This document shows positions 1-12,213 of a stretch of DNA of 64,000 nt, in pieces. The position numbers and the translations under genes are program-made. The stretch's first letter is position 1. Each line of letters begins with the position of its first letter. This stretch comes from Metopolophium dirhodum (lineage: Eukaryota; Arthropoda; Insecta; Hemiptera; Aphididae), in NCBI RefSeq assembly GCF_019925205.1, contig NC_083567.1:1426001-1490000 (forward strand). Direction: 5' to 3'. The notes beneath the pieces were generated by a model, which was given only the letters and a program-made list of their open reading frames with translations, did no database searches and had not been told where the DNA came from.

Positions 1-1439
1 CGCTCCACTAAATCGGTTTGTTTACCAGCTCGCAGCGTAAGTTGTACAGATGAGCGCAAACATGTATTATTCTCGTTATCGCGTTTGTCATGTTCCATAA
101 TATAATATTATATATGGGTTTCATTTTTTTTTTTCGAGTAAAATGTTATTTGACCCCGTTTATAGATTATATAACGTATATAGCTGACAGTTGCAGCGAA
201 CGGGGTTTCTATTCGTCTCCGTCTGCTGCAGCGGCGGTGGTTTTATAGGACAACATATAAATATTTGTCTGTGTGCGCGTGTCCCCGGGACGAGATGTAT
301 CGACGATGATATAGACGATAAAAATACGATATTGTATATTATATTACATACGTGAATGTTCTAGGTGTGTATAATATTACTATATTACTATATACATTAT
401 ACATATAATAATACATAACATTATAGTCACGCAATTGGTATAGTCGGACGAAATCGGACACGCCGAGCAGAGGGTGGTAAAGATTTTTTATTGTCATAGA
501 ACTACTGCACTACGACACACTTGCAGCGACGACGACGACGACGACGACGACCAATAATCGCGACGGGGCGGTCGGTCGGTCGGGGGATGACGACGACGGA
601 CAAAGACCAATAAACCGGCTGAGAGATACGATATTATTTTTTACAGGATATTATGATGGTATCGGATTATGATCGTGAAATAAATTCGGACGACCGTGCT
701 GCACCATTATATATAGGTAGATATAACCTACCGCGTATATAGCAATGAGGTGGAGTAAAGGTGCGCACGATATAATAATATAATATCGATGCATATAACA
801 ATATTACATTATGTAGTGGCTCGGAATCTACACTGTTGTGGGTGGGTTCTTGTGTGTGCGTGTGTGTGTATGGGCAATATCGGTTCGATCGTTATGGACA
901 CGATAAATATCTAGGGTAATATCCGGGTTATAGCTATATACTTACTATGTATACCTACTTTGGGTGAATATTTGTAAATTGTAGATAATACGCGTGAAAA
1001 GAAAGTCTGGATGAAAAACGATCGATTGTCGTTGTCGTGATAATAATAGTAGGTACCTATACACAATACATACTAAGACGGGAGTATGGAGGGACGAGGG
1101 TGTATTATAATTTATAATGTGTGGTGGTGGTGGTGCCTATACTGCTGCAGGGTTTCATATTATATAGCAACAATTAAACATTGTTTTCACGAAGAATCTA
1201 GATTTCGACGTCTCGCGCATGTGTATACATTTATTGGCTTCCTGCAACAACCAGATAGGTCACAATATTCCCTAAAGCGACTTTTCCATGAAATCGTTTT
1301 CATGGAAAAAATACCTTTAGATTGGCACAACTACCGTACAAATCCATAGACCTTAATTATATTATACTAGGACCTTATTGCTCTATGGTATAAGGTATAT
1401 GTATACAAATCCGTTATTTTCTTCTGAGTTATTATTCAG
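1..1439. other. Non-coding AT-rich DNA with small repeats
   Basis: No supported gene. The stretch has many TATAATATTATA-like palindromes, a perfect CGA trinucleotide run at 527-551, and GGTC-type repeats at about 569-584. The open frames present are short and tyrosine/isoleucine-rich, as expected from translated TA-rich simple sequence. One TAGGTACCTA palindrome lies at 1050-1059. Confidence 0.6.
527..551. repeat. (CGA)n microsatellite
   Basis: About eight uninterrupted CGA units are followed by a G-rich GGTCGGTCGGTCGGGGG tract. No convincing reading frame surrounds it, so I treat it as a simple repeat and not as a coding Asp or Thr run. Confidence 0.85.
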
Positions 1440-1528
1440 TATCTCGGTATGGCGATGAAAACATGGACTTGTCCGGTTGTTGCAGCAAGAACTTCAACTG
1501 TACATAAAGGCATCACGATAATATACAG
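1440..1528 (+). other. Candidate internal exon (unrecognised)
   Basis: A pyrimidine-rich tract ending TTATTATTCAG (AG at 1438-1439) precedes this segment, and it ends ACAG|GTAAGC, a good 5' splice site at 1529. One frame is open throughout (89 nt), reading Tyr-Leu-Gly-Met-Ala-Met-Lys-Thr-Trp-Thr-Cys and onward; a stop lies just upstream inside the acceptor. The peptide is not recognised. An AG|GTAAG match is expected a few times per strand by chance in 64 kb, so this is a weak call. It could be a coding exon, an untranslated exon or chance. Confidence 0.2.
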
Positions 1529-1880
1529 GTAAGCATTATTATTTATTATAATATAATAATATAACAATCGCAAAATCAACGGTTTCACGGTCCATTTCAT
1601 TTTGTCCACATCGTTTTATAATAATAATAAAATATGCGCCATGCGGGTACATATTTTATTATTAGGACTTAACAGATGACGATATTAGTATTGATCACGT
1701 ATTGTATTATTACAATGTAAAGATGTATCTGTATAGCGTATAATATTATTTATGATAATATATTATTTAAACGCGCGGCTCGAGGGACTGCGCTGTTCCC
1801 GCCGCGTATATACAAATATAGGCCATTGCAGCATTATTCTCTAAGTGTATAATATAATAAGACTTATCCATCACCGTGCA

Positions 1881-1910
1881 ACACACACACACACACACAT
1901 ACACACACAT
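1881..1910. repeat. (AC)n microsatellite
   Basis: An alternating AC run is broken only by a T near 1900. Confidence 0.9.
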
Positions 1911-3530
1911 ATTTGTACATTATAATATATATTATGCACGCCTTAAATATATATTATTATTATTTATTATTATTATTAGCCTAAAAATTCTATATCGATA
2001 GCTTCATCGGCGTCTGCTGCGGTGGCGGTTGCATATGCGTGCTGGGTGCAGGCGACCGCCCGCCCCCAACTATACCCATATAATATTATATATATACATT
2101 ATACTTAAGGTATCTGGTATACATATAATATAAATGTATGTAATTATTATAAAAGAGTAGGTGTACACCCACCATTATAATATAGTCCCGTAGCATTGTA
2201 TACGCGCGCATAATATATTATTACATATTCTCAACCCTTTCCGTTGATAAGCCCCGTTAGCCCGCAAACAGCATGCGACCGGGTCGTCGTCGCCGACGGG
2301 TAGGTATGTATATATTATGTGATATATTATAATATAACGTTCGTGTAGTCGTGTATAATATATGTATATACATGATATATAGGTACACGCTCGTACGAAA
2401 CGTTCATTAGCCGAGCGCGCTCGTAGACACGCCGGCGACGCGACGACACTCCACATAGCTGCTGCCACAGTGTCGAGAAAATCGTTTGTATAGAGTGTAG
2501 ACATCCTATTATGTTATGTACATAATATTATATATATATATATGTGCATCGCCGAGTGTGCACTGCTGGGTGATATTATACATATATACCTGTGCTGTTT
2601 TTTTTTTGTGAGTGCAAAAATATTAAACCCCTTAAAAACGTAATATTTTTTTTCACGTTATAACGTATATTATATATAGGTACCTACATTATAATATGTA
2701 TATAATATTATACATAATATACTGTAGTCAAGTGGCCTAGCTGTATCATAATATATTATACAAGTGTGCCGTATTATATATTGACAAGACCTGCGAAACG
2801 CAAACGACGAGGAAATAAAAAATTAAAACTAATTATTATTTTACTAAAAGTGAGTTTTTTGTTCGAAGAGTTTTAATACACAGCCGCTTTTACCCAATAT
2901 TAATATCGTAAGGTTTTGGTTCGTAACACTTATTTTGGCTCGAAACCGTGTTTAAATTTGGCGTACGATTTTTGTTACAAATCAAATATTTTACGAATTG
3001 TTGTCGGTGTTATGCAGAGCGCGTTTGAATGGAACGCTGTTTACGTCATTGCGGCAATAATGACCGTATAAAAATGTTGAAAAGTTTGACACCAAATCCT
3101 AGCTTTGCCAACAAAACATTTTTTTACTGCAAGTCCAGTGGCGTGGTGAGAACATTTTAACTCCTAATGAAGGTATTCAAATGTACCTATACCTTTACGG
3201 CTGTACCTATTATAGCACGCACTTATAACAACTATAGTTGAATCTATTTTTTTTTTTGTGAGTTGATTTTATGCTATCACGTACCTATATTATAAGAAGC
3301 GACAGGTTTAACATTATTTATGAATAATTTATTTCTCTATAAATATACAGTACCTAGGTATATACTGATGCACCTACGTCGTAACTCAAATGTTAGAAAT
3401 TCAACTGGTCAATATGAGATCATTATATAATGCCCAAAATACCCATGTATTTTTTTAGTTTTAATTAATTTTATCGTGCACAGAATAATAATATTATTGT
3501 AATAAATGGATCGACGATAATTCATAATCT

Positions 3531-3550
3531 ATTATTATTATTATTATTAT
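3531..3550. repeat. (ATT)n microsatellite
   Basis: Six or more uninterrupted ATT units. This is the commonest simple-repeat type in the window. Confidence 0.85.
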
Positions 3551-6190
3551 AATACTATTATACGCGTCGTTTTAAGGTTTATTTGTTTTCTTTCTTCTCT
3601 TTTTTTTGCCACGACTTTCGCTACGGCGTCCGAATTACCCCCCCGCGGCGGCGGCCGTCATTTTTCACGACGGGTCCATGACGTTATCTCTCCACCGCCA
3701 TTACTATAAAAGTTATTATTATTATTATACGCGCGGGCATGTTATTATTACTATTAGATATTAATGATATTATATTATTATGTATACAATACAGCGCGGC
3801 GCCGGTCGCATTCAAATAATGAATGGCGCTTGTATAGATACGTAAACACTATTCACAGTGGTACACACCCGCCGCGAGTGTCATTTCCAAATGGCGATTG
3901 TACATTAAAGTATGTATATATATATACGCACGGTCATGGTAAAAAAATAAAATAACCGTTGTCAAAATATATCGGCCCGTTCGCCGCCGCGCCCAATATG
4001 AGTGATTAAATGATTCGCATCAATAGAAATAGAAATAAAACCCGAAAATTCGATTGACGTGTATATAAAATAATATAATACACTCTACACAGGTATACAG
4101 TATGTTCAAAATATGGGATGGAAATATTCGTATAACAAATACATTTTATATTATGGTTTTGCTCGTCGACCGTTGTAATAATAACTGCTGCAGGTACCTA
4201 ATACTATAATAATGAGTTGAGTCGCGAGACTCGTATCTCAGGGGGAATAAAAAAAATTCGCCTTAGGTATGTACCTATTTTTTAACACAATTCAAAAACA
4301 TTACAGAGAGCAAGTATAGGTTTTTTTATAAAAAAGTCTAATTGAAGTTTGAGTTATCGACACTAGACTGCTTTATACAATACAGCTTTAGCATCTGACA
4401 CCTTCATAAATCGGAAACGAATATAGAAGTTTTTAATTTATAAACTTTTGTTTTGCATTTCTTCTCCTTTTATGGTGATTTAATACTTTTTATAGATTTC
4501 ATAAAATGTATTTATAATATCATATACAAAAAATATTCAGAATAATTAAAACTAAACAATATCATATTCATTGCTGAATTATAATTTTCCAGTTAACATT
4601 ACTATCATGCTGTTGTACCTAACCATTTTATTTTTATTATTTTTATTATTTTTATTTATTGTATTGCACATTGTTATAATATATTGAGACCGGATTTATA
4701 TGCGCTTAAAGTCTTAAAAATAAGATGATTTAATGTTTTATAATTTCATCAAAATAATCTTTTATATAATAAATAAATATTCTTTTTTGGAAAAATATAT
4801 TAGTTACTGAAAAAACAAATAAAAGTAACAGCTTATAAAAATTATAAAATAGTTAAATTAATATTAATCTTAAAAAATTATTCAAACACTCATATTTAGT
4901 TATAGCGGGCTCGACACCCCTCGACGCTCATAGTCATTCTTTTTGAATTGATATTCTTATCAATATTGCTTTGTGTATTTTCGTCTTGATAAGGGTATAG
5001 AAACTGACGGAGGTCAAAAATATTTTTTTATAAACCATAACATTGTTTGTAAATTGCTCAAATTAAACCTCAATATGGCAATATATTCCTAAAACATATT
5101 ATTTTGCACAAAATATTCTTTAACCTTGAAATTTACATTTTATGCGCTAAACATTTTGTATATCAGTTCATACAAAAGTGAACCGTCTAGAAAGCTTATC
5201 CAATTGGAATTGCATACTCTCAGTAAAAATATGCAAAAACATAAAAATTATGTTTCTAGTTATATACTTATAGGATAAAAGTTAATATTTAATAAAATAT
5301 ATATATAAATTTTTTTAGTTATTCTTAATTGTTATTTAGTTTAGCGGATAATAAGTTAAGTTAGCAATTGGTATTATAATAGTCGATAATATCTCGTATT
5401 ATCAAATTTAATGAAAATAGCTATTGTTGGTTTTTAAGATTATAGGTTACAAATTATAAAATAATTAAAAATTAATATATAATTCGTATCATCGGTGGAT
5501 ACGCACATTGCCTTTACCTATCCTGCAATACTATTAATGTTTATTTATTATTTAAATCCAATCTATAAACAATAATAATTTATAAAACAGTCACATTAGT
5601 ATTGATCATAATGAAAAGTTTAAAATGCTTGTTGCAATGAAATACTAAACAATATAGTGTATAAGTGTACAGATTACATAGTACGCGTGGTTAATTTTCG
5701 TAAATTCCGAATCGTAATATAATGGACAAAGTACGAAAAACTCCGTGACCGTAACGTCCTTTATATTTACAGGATGTGTATTGAACGTTTTCAACGTGTC
5801 TCAATACGAACCCACCAATGTAATATATTATTTAGAAAAGTTATCTAGACACGCACGCTATTTATTCGTACAAATAATGTATTTAGTTATAGAATACACT
5901 CGAGTTTATTATATATTTATAACCATTATTTGGTGACAAACAACGCTCATTCGTTATCTCCCCGAACCACGGAGGGAATCGAATCGAATTATATACATAC
6001 AATTAATGGTTTAATGTCGGTTGACAAAAAAAAAAAAACATTAAAAACAATATAACGTATATATACTAGCTGTACAATAATTCTCAGAAACACCACACGC
6101 GAGAACAGTGTATTAATATGGACAAAATCGCTAAAAAAAAATTATAAAACTGTATGGTGTGAGAATCTCAACATCGTATCATATTATTTT

Positions 6191-7092
6191 AGATTCTGAG
6201 CGAAGCGATGAATGTATTGATTTTACAATGATGTGGGTTTTATTTTTATTTTTGTGTCTGTCATCACTTTTTAGGACAGTAAAAGTGCTTGGATTTTCTT
6301 CAACAGTAACTTTTCTGATAGGAAAATGAATCTAGTTGGTACTTTGGGTCAAAAGTAAAAATTTCCCAGTAGTTTTGAAAAGCGACGTGAAAAACAAAAG
6401 AAAAATTAAGGAAAAACGGGAATTTTTACGTAAAATCTGTTTTCGAGAAAATCGATTTTGGTTTTTGGTGCAACTCTAAAACAAATGACCGTAGGGACAT
6501 GAAATTTTGACTGAATGTTTATATTAGCATTTTCTATACATCATTAAATTTTGAAAATATTTTGACTCTTTTTGAGCTGTTTACGGACATTATCAGTTTT
6601 CAATTTTTTTATTTTTTTTTTCTATAAATATCAATAAAATATTATTTGTTTGGTAGAAAAGCGTGAAAATTTAATGCAAGGCTCCTGATATATTGTTACT
6701 ATAGCAGTTGAAAAATATTGAAAATATATAGGCACAATTTTTTTTTATAAGCATTTTAAGTTCAAATTTTGACAAAATTTATCAAATTTAAAATGTAATA
6801 ATAATTATTTTGTAGTTAAAAATTTATAAAATGTTCAACTTTTGTAGCTAAGGATTAAAAATTTAAAACAAGGTTCCACGTAAATAGGTTATATATAAAT
6901 TACTTTATTCACAATAATATCATTAAATATACTTGGTAATATCATAGGCTGACGGACTTTTTTTCGCTCAGAATCGTTTTTCTTATATAATGATATTATT
7001 ATATCATTGAATTCAAATTTAACACCATCCATTACAGTGACTCACTTGTAACATACTGTACAGCAGAGCGACATCCACTTACCCAACTTTTT
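6191..7092 (-). repeat. Interspersed repeat, family A, longest copy
   Basis: This is a roughly 0.9-kb non-coding repeat. The body is bounded by inverted ends GATTCTGAGCGAA (6192-6204) and TTCGCTCAGAATC (6963-6975), a perfect 13-bp match. Beyond the right end, a conserved tail runs to about 7092 and ends GCAGAGCGACATCCACTTACC. The tail recurs in opposite orientation at 11721, 14847 and 28331, which shows a dispersed family and defines the orientation. No frame encodes a transposase, so it is a non-autonomous element or the remnant of a larger one. I associate the GATTCTGAGCGAAGCGATG end with aphid genomes but cannot name the family. Confidence 0.75.
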
Positions 7093-7284
7093 TAATACTG
7101 ATATTTATAAAAAGTTTTTAATATTGTAAAAATGTCTATAGTTGAATAATGTAATGTATGTTTTCACTTTATATACCTACGTGTTTATCGGGTTTATTTA
7201 CTGTTTCTTTATAAAACGCCCATGGTTGATGATTTTCAAAGTAGTCCTATGGAACAGATAATAAATTATTATAATATAATAATA

Positions 7285-7590
7285 GCGGGGGACGAAGTGG
7301 ACGAGTGGACTAAGGCGTCGGCTGCGACGCAGCCGACCCGAGTTCGATACCTTGGCCGCGGGCGGCATTTTTCTTCGGGCAACTTCACGGTGTCCGGAGA
7401 ACAAGTGCCGCCATCCCCCCACCGGGGGCACGGCAGGAACCTACGGGTGCCCCATTAGAAATTCTGCCAAAACACAACACACACGTGTACCAACCTACCC
7501 AATTTAAAAAAAAACCTACAGTGCCCTCCCCCACACCCAATGGCCTATGTTGCCGCGGGTTACCCAATAAAAAAAAAAAAAATAATAATA
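7285..7590 (+). mobile_element. tRNA-derived SINE
   Basis: The head resembles a tRNA gene with internal RNA polymerase III promoter boxes. TGGACGAGTGG at 7298-7308 matches the A box and AGTTCGATACC at 7341-7351 matches the B box, 43 nt apart as in tRNA genes. A near-perfect hairpin (GTCGGCTGC, GAC loop, GCAGCCGAC) lies between them. The A-box context (GAGTGGACTAAGGCG) suggests Leu/Ser-type tRNA ancestry. A GC-rich body follows, then an A-rich tail from about 7567 running into AATAATAAT. The 5' flank also carries AATAATA, so a target duplication is possible but cannot be separated from simple sequence. Open frames over it are fortuitous. Confidence 0.7.
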
Positions 7591-7599
7591 ATATCATTG

Positions 7600-8840
7600 T
7601 ATAATTGTTGTGTATAATATATAATATACACGTCCAGACGTCATATATTATATTAAGTATACAATTTAATAAAATATTGTATTATATTAATTATTTCAGA
7701 ACAAGTGGTTTAGTGTGTGTTATAAATTATAATTATGAGCTGCGCAATGCAAATATTTATCTATTTCACCAAGACAAAACAAATCTACCGTCATGTTATT
7801 GCAGGTGTACCTACATAAATATAGAATATTATATTTTAAACATTGAAACTTTTCGAGACGATAATGTTTCCGAGTGTATAGTAATATTTAATTAATCAAC
7901 AGAAAAACAAAACCTGTCGCGGACAAGCCTCGTCACATGATTCACATGTGAAGTCTGAGTGAAAATGTATATCGTTCGTTTATTTATATAATATTTTATT
8001 ATATTATGGGTACCAAAAAACGAAATATATACAGCGTTATAATATGCCATATGGTGTGCGAATCCTATCGTATCATGTTATTATTATACAGAACGGTCAA
8101 TCTAGTCTGCAGATGGAGTAAAATAATTTCCGTGCAATTAAAACAACCCTAACCAGCGTGCAATTACACTGTCTGCAAGTGAGAGGCTAGTGCGATATTC
8201 AATACGTCGCGGAGCAACAATATATTATTATATATTATAATATTAAATACTGCAGGCACGGTTGTCCAATTTTCATCAAATATACATGTGAGGATTAATA
8301 TATCCATCCTCTATGGTGTGTGTGTATGTGTTTTTTAACTTTTCATTATTTTATCACACATTATTTAAACTATATAGGTTTTTATACACTCGAGGCACAC
8401 CCCATCCCATACGTGACCACTCCCTCGTTACATTACTCGGATTTCGGATGGCCAATTAGTGGTCTTATTGTTGTAGTACTGCAGCACTTGTATGGTACTA
8501 CTACTACTGCTGCACACATACGGTGACGCCGGTGGCGGGTTATAGGGGACAGGTTATTATCTGTACAGAATCGTTAACAGGGGGATGGTTTGGGGTTGTA
8601 CCCCTTTCCTAATTCAGTTGCCCCATTTTTTTTTTAAATTTCATAATCTGTAAAACGAATCAAGATAAAGACCCTATATAATCCTGTACAATCTGTATAA
8701 TATAATAAATATACTAGAAATACAATTCTGCGTACTGTAATGGTTATAATTTATAGTGTGTATATATTTATTAGTCATTAGGTATGTGTATACCTACAAT
8801 TATGATTCTATTATTATTATTATTATGTATTAACATGCCG
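7600..8840. other. Non-coding AT-rich stretch
   Basis: No supported gene. It contains TA-rich simple sequence, a CTACTACTACTGCTGC run near 8498-8515 and a T9 tract near 8627. A segment around 8575-8640 with G-rich and CCCC-rich patches may be degraded transposon sequence. Confidence 0.5.
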
Positions 8841-8850
8841 ATTTAATATC

Positions 8851-8860
8851 TATAAATATA
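8851..8860 (+). promoter_or_regulatory. TATA-box-like site
   Basis: TATAAATATA lies 30 nt upstream of the ATG at 8881. The spacing would put a start site almost at the ATG, so support for a real promoter is weak in this TA-rich background. Confidence 0.15.
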
Positions 8861-8880
8861 AAGTATAATATATCACGAAC

Positions 8881-9015
8881 ATGAACCGCAGAATAATATT
8901 AGTCTACGTCATCGTCGTGGCTGCGTGGTTATCTTCAATACAGTCGAAAACCCGACCGAAATCGGTTAAAGGCGTATACCTCTGTAATTACATTGTACAT
9001 TATGCGTTGTGCTGA
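8881..9015 (+). CDS. Small ORF with signal-peptide-like N-terminus
   Basis: A 44-residue frame. The first 22 residues have the layout of a secretory signal: Met-Asn-Arg-Arg, a hydrophobic core of about 13 residues (Ile-Ile-Leu-Val-Tyr-Val-Ile-Val-Val-Ala-Ala-Trp-Leu), then Ser-Ser-Ile-Gln-Ser as a plausible cleavage region. A basic, short remainder ends at TGA. The ATG has A at -3. No family is recognised. The frame could be the first exon of a secreted protein spliced onward (an AG|GTATAA lies just after the stop), a micropeptide, or chance. Only transcript data would support it. Confidence 0.2.
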   Translation: MNRRIILVYVIVVAAWLSSIQSKTRPKSVKGVYLCNYIVHYALC

Positions 9016-10160
9016 TATAGGTATAATATAATAGTCATCCACAACGAATCGCACTCGTACATTACAATATATTATTATATTCGCCTGCGATTTATATGCG
9101 AACTGACTAATTACTAATCAAACGCAAAAAGGATTGATTGCTTTTGAACAAAAAACTATTTTATTTATTTTTTTTTTTTACGCTCCGTCCCCGACCGACA
9201 CGACCGCTTCGGAATACGATATTAGCTGGTTTTTAATCAAATATATTAATGCGCGACGTTTTGGATTTTATGAGAGGTTCGTGTATTTTCATCCCGAACG
9301 CGATGGTCGTCGAGCGGAGAGAAATATATTGCTCGAAATATGACAGGTAAAAAAAAAACACCAACAACACCGCACGAAACTTGGTTTTTCGGTTGCATGC
9401 GCGCTATTTAAATGTGGGCACATATATACAATAATAATGCCCTTTTGTTCGGTTATCGAAATAAATTACTCGGATAACAATTTATAATATAGAATATTTT
9501 ATAGGTATGGTTGGTATATAATATGTATGATGTATATTGTAATACACGAGATCCGACCGCGATTAAAAATCTCCGTTCAACAAACGAGCATGTATAATGT
9601 ATATATACCACCGTTCCCGTCGAGTATACAATATATTAATATAGATATAAATATATATTCATTATTATTATTGTTATTATTGTTATAATAATTATGTTTA
9701 ACTATTACTTATATTATATACGGACACGGAGCGCGCCGTTCCCGACAAGACAATAATATACGATTTTATACTTACATATTATGTATTACGGATATAGGAG
9801 GGTACCTTTATGCCTACATTATACCTACCTATGTGAACACTATATTTTAGTATAGTGCGTAAACCCACGACGAATAGGCCATGTTATCAAATATATAATA
9901 TTATTTGGTTGTATAAAAGATGAGTTTAAAATGTGTCTAAACGAACTATATATTATATTCTTCGCCAAATATAAATATAATATAAGAATAATTATTGTAA
10001 CATCAACACGCATAAATTATAAATTATGATATTATAATAAAACGGTGCACCGCGCGTTTGCGATACAATAAATACACCGCTTGCGAAATTTAACACGATT
10101 ATACTTTTGGAGAAAAAAACACAATTTGATGGTTGAGTATAATATATAAAGTCAGTGTTC
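9016..10160. other. Non-coding AT-rich stretch
   Basis: Nothing supported as a gene. The 70-codon open frame ending at 9343 is compositionally biased and I do not call it, although CAG|GTAAAA follows its end. ATT-rich repeats lie around 9660-9690. Confidence 0.5.
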
Positions 10161-10260
10161 GATACGTTCAGTAAAAATGAATTCTTTCACGTTCACGTTC
10201 AGTGCTTAAAAAAAGAACGTCCACGTTCGGATTTTTTTCAAATTAACAAGTTCACGTTTA
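10161..10260. repeat. Clustered CACGTT/ACGTTC direct repeats
   Basis: About six ACGTTC or CACGTT words in direct and inverted orientation lie within 100 bp, including CACGTTCACGTTCAG, GAACGTCCACGTTCGG and TTCACGTTTAAC. AT-rich sequence follows, and a lone CTGAACGTTTC occurs at about 10843. This may be the end of a degraded DNA transposon or an array of binding sites; I cannot separate these by eye. Confidence 0.4.
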
Positions 10261-11433
10261 ACATTTTTACCAAGTTTTTACCTAATTATACAATATTATA
10301 ATAGTTGCGTTTAACTTATTTTATAATATAAACTGGATACTGACGTAGAAAGACATGATCTATAAGTTATTGGTACATAATAGGTATTAAGGTTAAAAAT
10401 TAATCAATAAGAATTCGAGTTTTCAATTTTGTCAATAATTGATTAGGTATGCTCAAAATTCCCATCCTTCATATTTTTCCTGATCTTTTTAAAAATAACT
10501 GGACATATTTTACCAACTAGATCTAATTTTCCACCAGAAACCACACTAAAAGCTGATGATTAAAGCATTTTTCTACTATAAAAAGAATCTTTAAAAAAAA
10601 CCCTAATGTATAACTATACATATTCGTTAGGATTTTCTATACAGAAAAGATACACAGTTGTAAAACTATCAAGTCAAAAATAAATCATTAAAATCACAAA
10701 TTGTTCATCCACTTATTATAAAACGTATAGGTCATAATCATTATTCATAAATTTTATTCCATCCTCCTCTTGAAGTTGATAATTGGCAGAAATTAATTTT
10801 TTAAGGGGACATGAGAATTTGTTTTATTTTTATTAAAAATACTGAACGTTTCAACATGTTATAACAATTTAATATAGGTATTATGAGTATCTGTGTACCT
10901 TAGTACCTTACACACCACTACAAACTTAATATAAACAAAATTCTACCAACACATTCCATTTTGATTATATAGATAATAATAATATCTTTGAACCGGGTTG
11001 ATGATTAATTAAATAACTTTACCCTTTAGTCTAAAAAATATATATTTCAACATTAACATTAAATATTATATTTTCCAATTATAATTCATTAGGTACCTAC
11101 TTATTACCATCGTCTGTACTCTAACGAAACTGTTGGGAGTGCTAACTTTGAAACTGGAAGAGTAAACCACTACCAAGCCACTTCCCTCTAAAGATACACC
11201 CATCATACAAAAATTGAATATTACATCTCATAAATTAAAAATTATTATTCGTGAGAGGATTAAAACTAAATGTCAAAGATAAAACGACAAAATATTATAA
11301 GCATTCCTTTCACAACCGTGGATAATTATCAATTATTTATTATTTATGTATACCATAGATACCTATATAATAAAATGTACGTTATATACCTACTATAACC
11401 AGGTTATAGTTTATTATTGTCGAATACTGAGCC
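10261..11433. other. Non-coding AT-rich stretch
   Basis: Low-CpG, AT-rich sequence with no supported gene and no clear repeat boundary, apart from a TAGGTACCTA palindrome at 11090-11099. Confidence 0.5.
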
Positions 11434-11644
11434 GCAGTGCCGTAATTAGAGAGCCAAAGACCCAGGTGCAAACAAATGTGTACGATACCCTATTTTTTGA
11501 GCATCATAAATTAAATAGAAAGGTACATAAAAAAGACAGACTGACTTCATACTATTCAAAAACATTTGCTGACGGCTATGGGTCCTTCGGCCAGTGGGCC
11601 CCAGTACTGTGCACCGCTTGCCCCTATGATTTTTACGGCACTGC
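11434..11644. mobile_element. MITE-like element with 12-bp terminal inverted repeats
   Basis: The left end GCAGTGCCGTAAT (11434-11446) is the inverted match of the right end TTTACGGCACTGC (11632-11644), identical over 12 bp. The element is 211 bp, more GC-rich on its right side (GGGCCCCAGTACTGTGC) than its flanks, and encodes no transposase. No convincing target-site duplication is seen. The CAGTG-type terminus resembles several DNA-transposon families, so superfamily assignment is open. The open frames here are chance products of the higher GC. Confidence 0.6.
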
Positions 11645-11720
11645 AACGGGCTGCATACCTCTCAGTCCATACAATAGGTAAATAGTATATTATGCATATT
11701 GCATAGTGACTTTCAAAAGA

Positions 11721-12213
11721 AAAAAGCGGGGAAGTGGATTTCGCTCTGTTGTACAGTAGGTTATAAGTGGGTCAATGTATAATGGATTGTATTAAACTTG
11801 AATTCAATGATATAATATCATTGTATAAGAAAAACGATTCTGAGCGGAGAACGTTTATCAGTCTGGATTTTTTAAATTGTTATTATTTATTATAGCCTTG
11901 AAGTTAAATTAATATTAGAATATTGTAATTTTTTATTCGTTGCTACGGTGATAGACAAATCGTTAGAAATTAAAATCCCATTTTAAGCGGTTTTTTGTAA
12001 TTTGTCAGTAGTTTTCCCCGTAGCATTAAATAACTATTGAGAAAATCGAAAATGACCTCTCTAAAGTACCATCTTGATCCAATTTGCTAAAATATAAGGT
12101 ATTACTATATGTTGGAATCAAAGCATCATCCGGTAGAAAATTTGTATATAGGATATAAAAAAAAAAAAAACACCATTGTAAAACCACTAGCTTTCTCGCT
12201 TCGCTCAGAATCT
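11721..12213 (+). repeat. Interspersed repeat, family A, second copy
   Basis: In inverse orientation to the copy at 6191-7092. The conserved tail (GAAGTGGATTTCGCTCTGTTGTACAGTAGGTTATAAG-like) runs from about 11728 to 11835. GATTCTGAGCGGA follows at 11836-11848, and the body ends TTCGCTCAGAATC at 12200-12212. The internal section is shorter than in the first copy. Part of it (AATATAAGGTA near 12090) recurs at 14895-14912, tying three copies together. No coding capacity. Confidence 0.75.

Larger units (their letters stand above)
1529..6190. other. Non-coding AT-rich stretch
   Basis: No gene or clear transposon is seen. Contents are an AC dinucleotide run at 1881-1910, ATT-rich tracts near 1955-1978 and 3531-3550, and a TAGGTACCTA palindrome at 2677-2686. 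A more uniformly AT-rich, low-CpG section spans about 4200-5700. Open frames are short and compositionally biased. Confidence 0.55.

Noticed and set aside
7285..7360. Functional tRNA gene
   Set aside because: The acceptor stem does not close, the anticodon arm is replaced by a 9-bp hairpin, and a SINE body with A-rich tail follows.
7198..7597. Overlapping open frames on both strands
   Set aside because: They translate the GC-rich body of the SINE; simultaneous open frames on both strands reflect composition.
11346..11681. 111-codon frame over the element at 11434-11644
   Set aside because: It runs through the whole inverted-repeat element including both ends and shows no transposase motif, so it is fortuitous.
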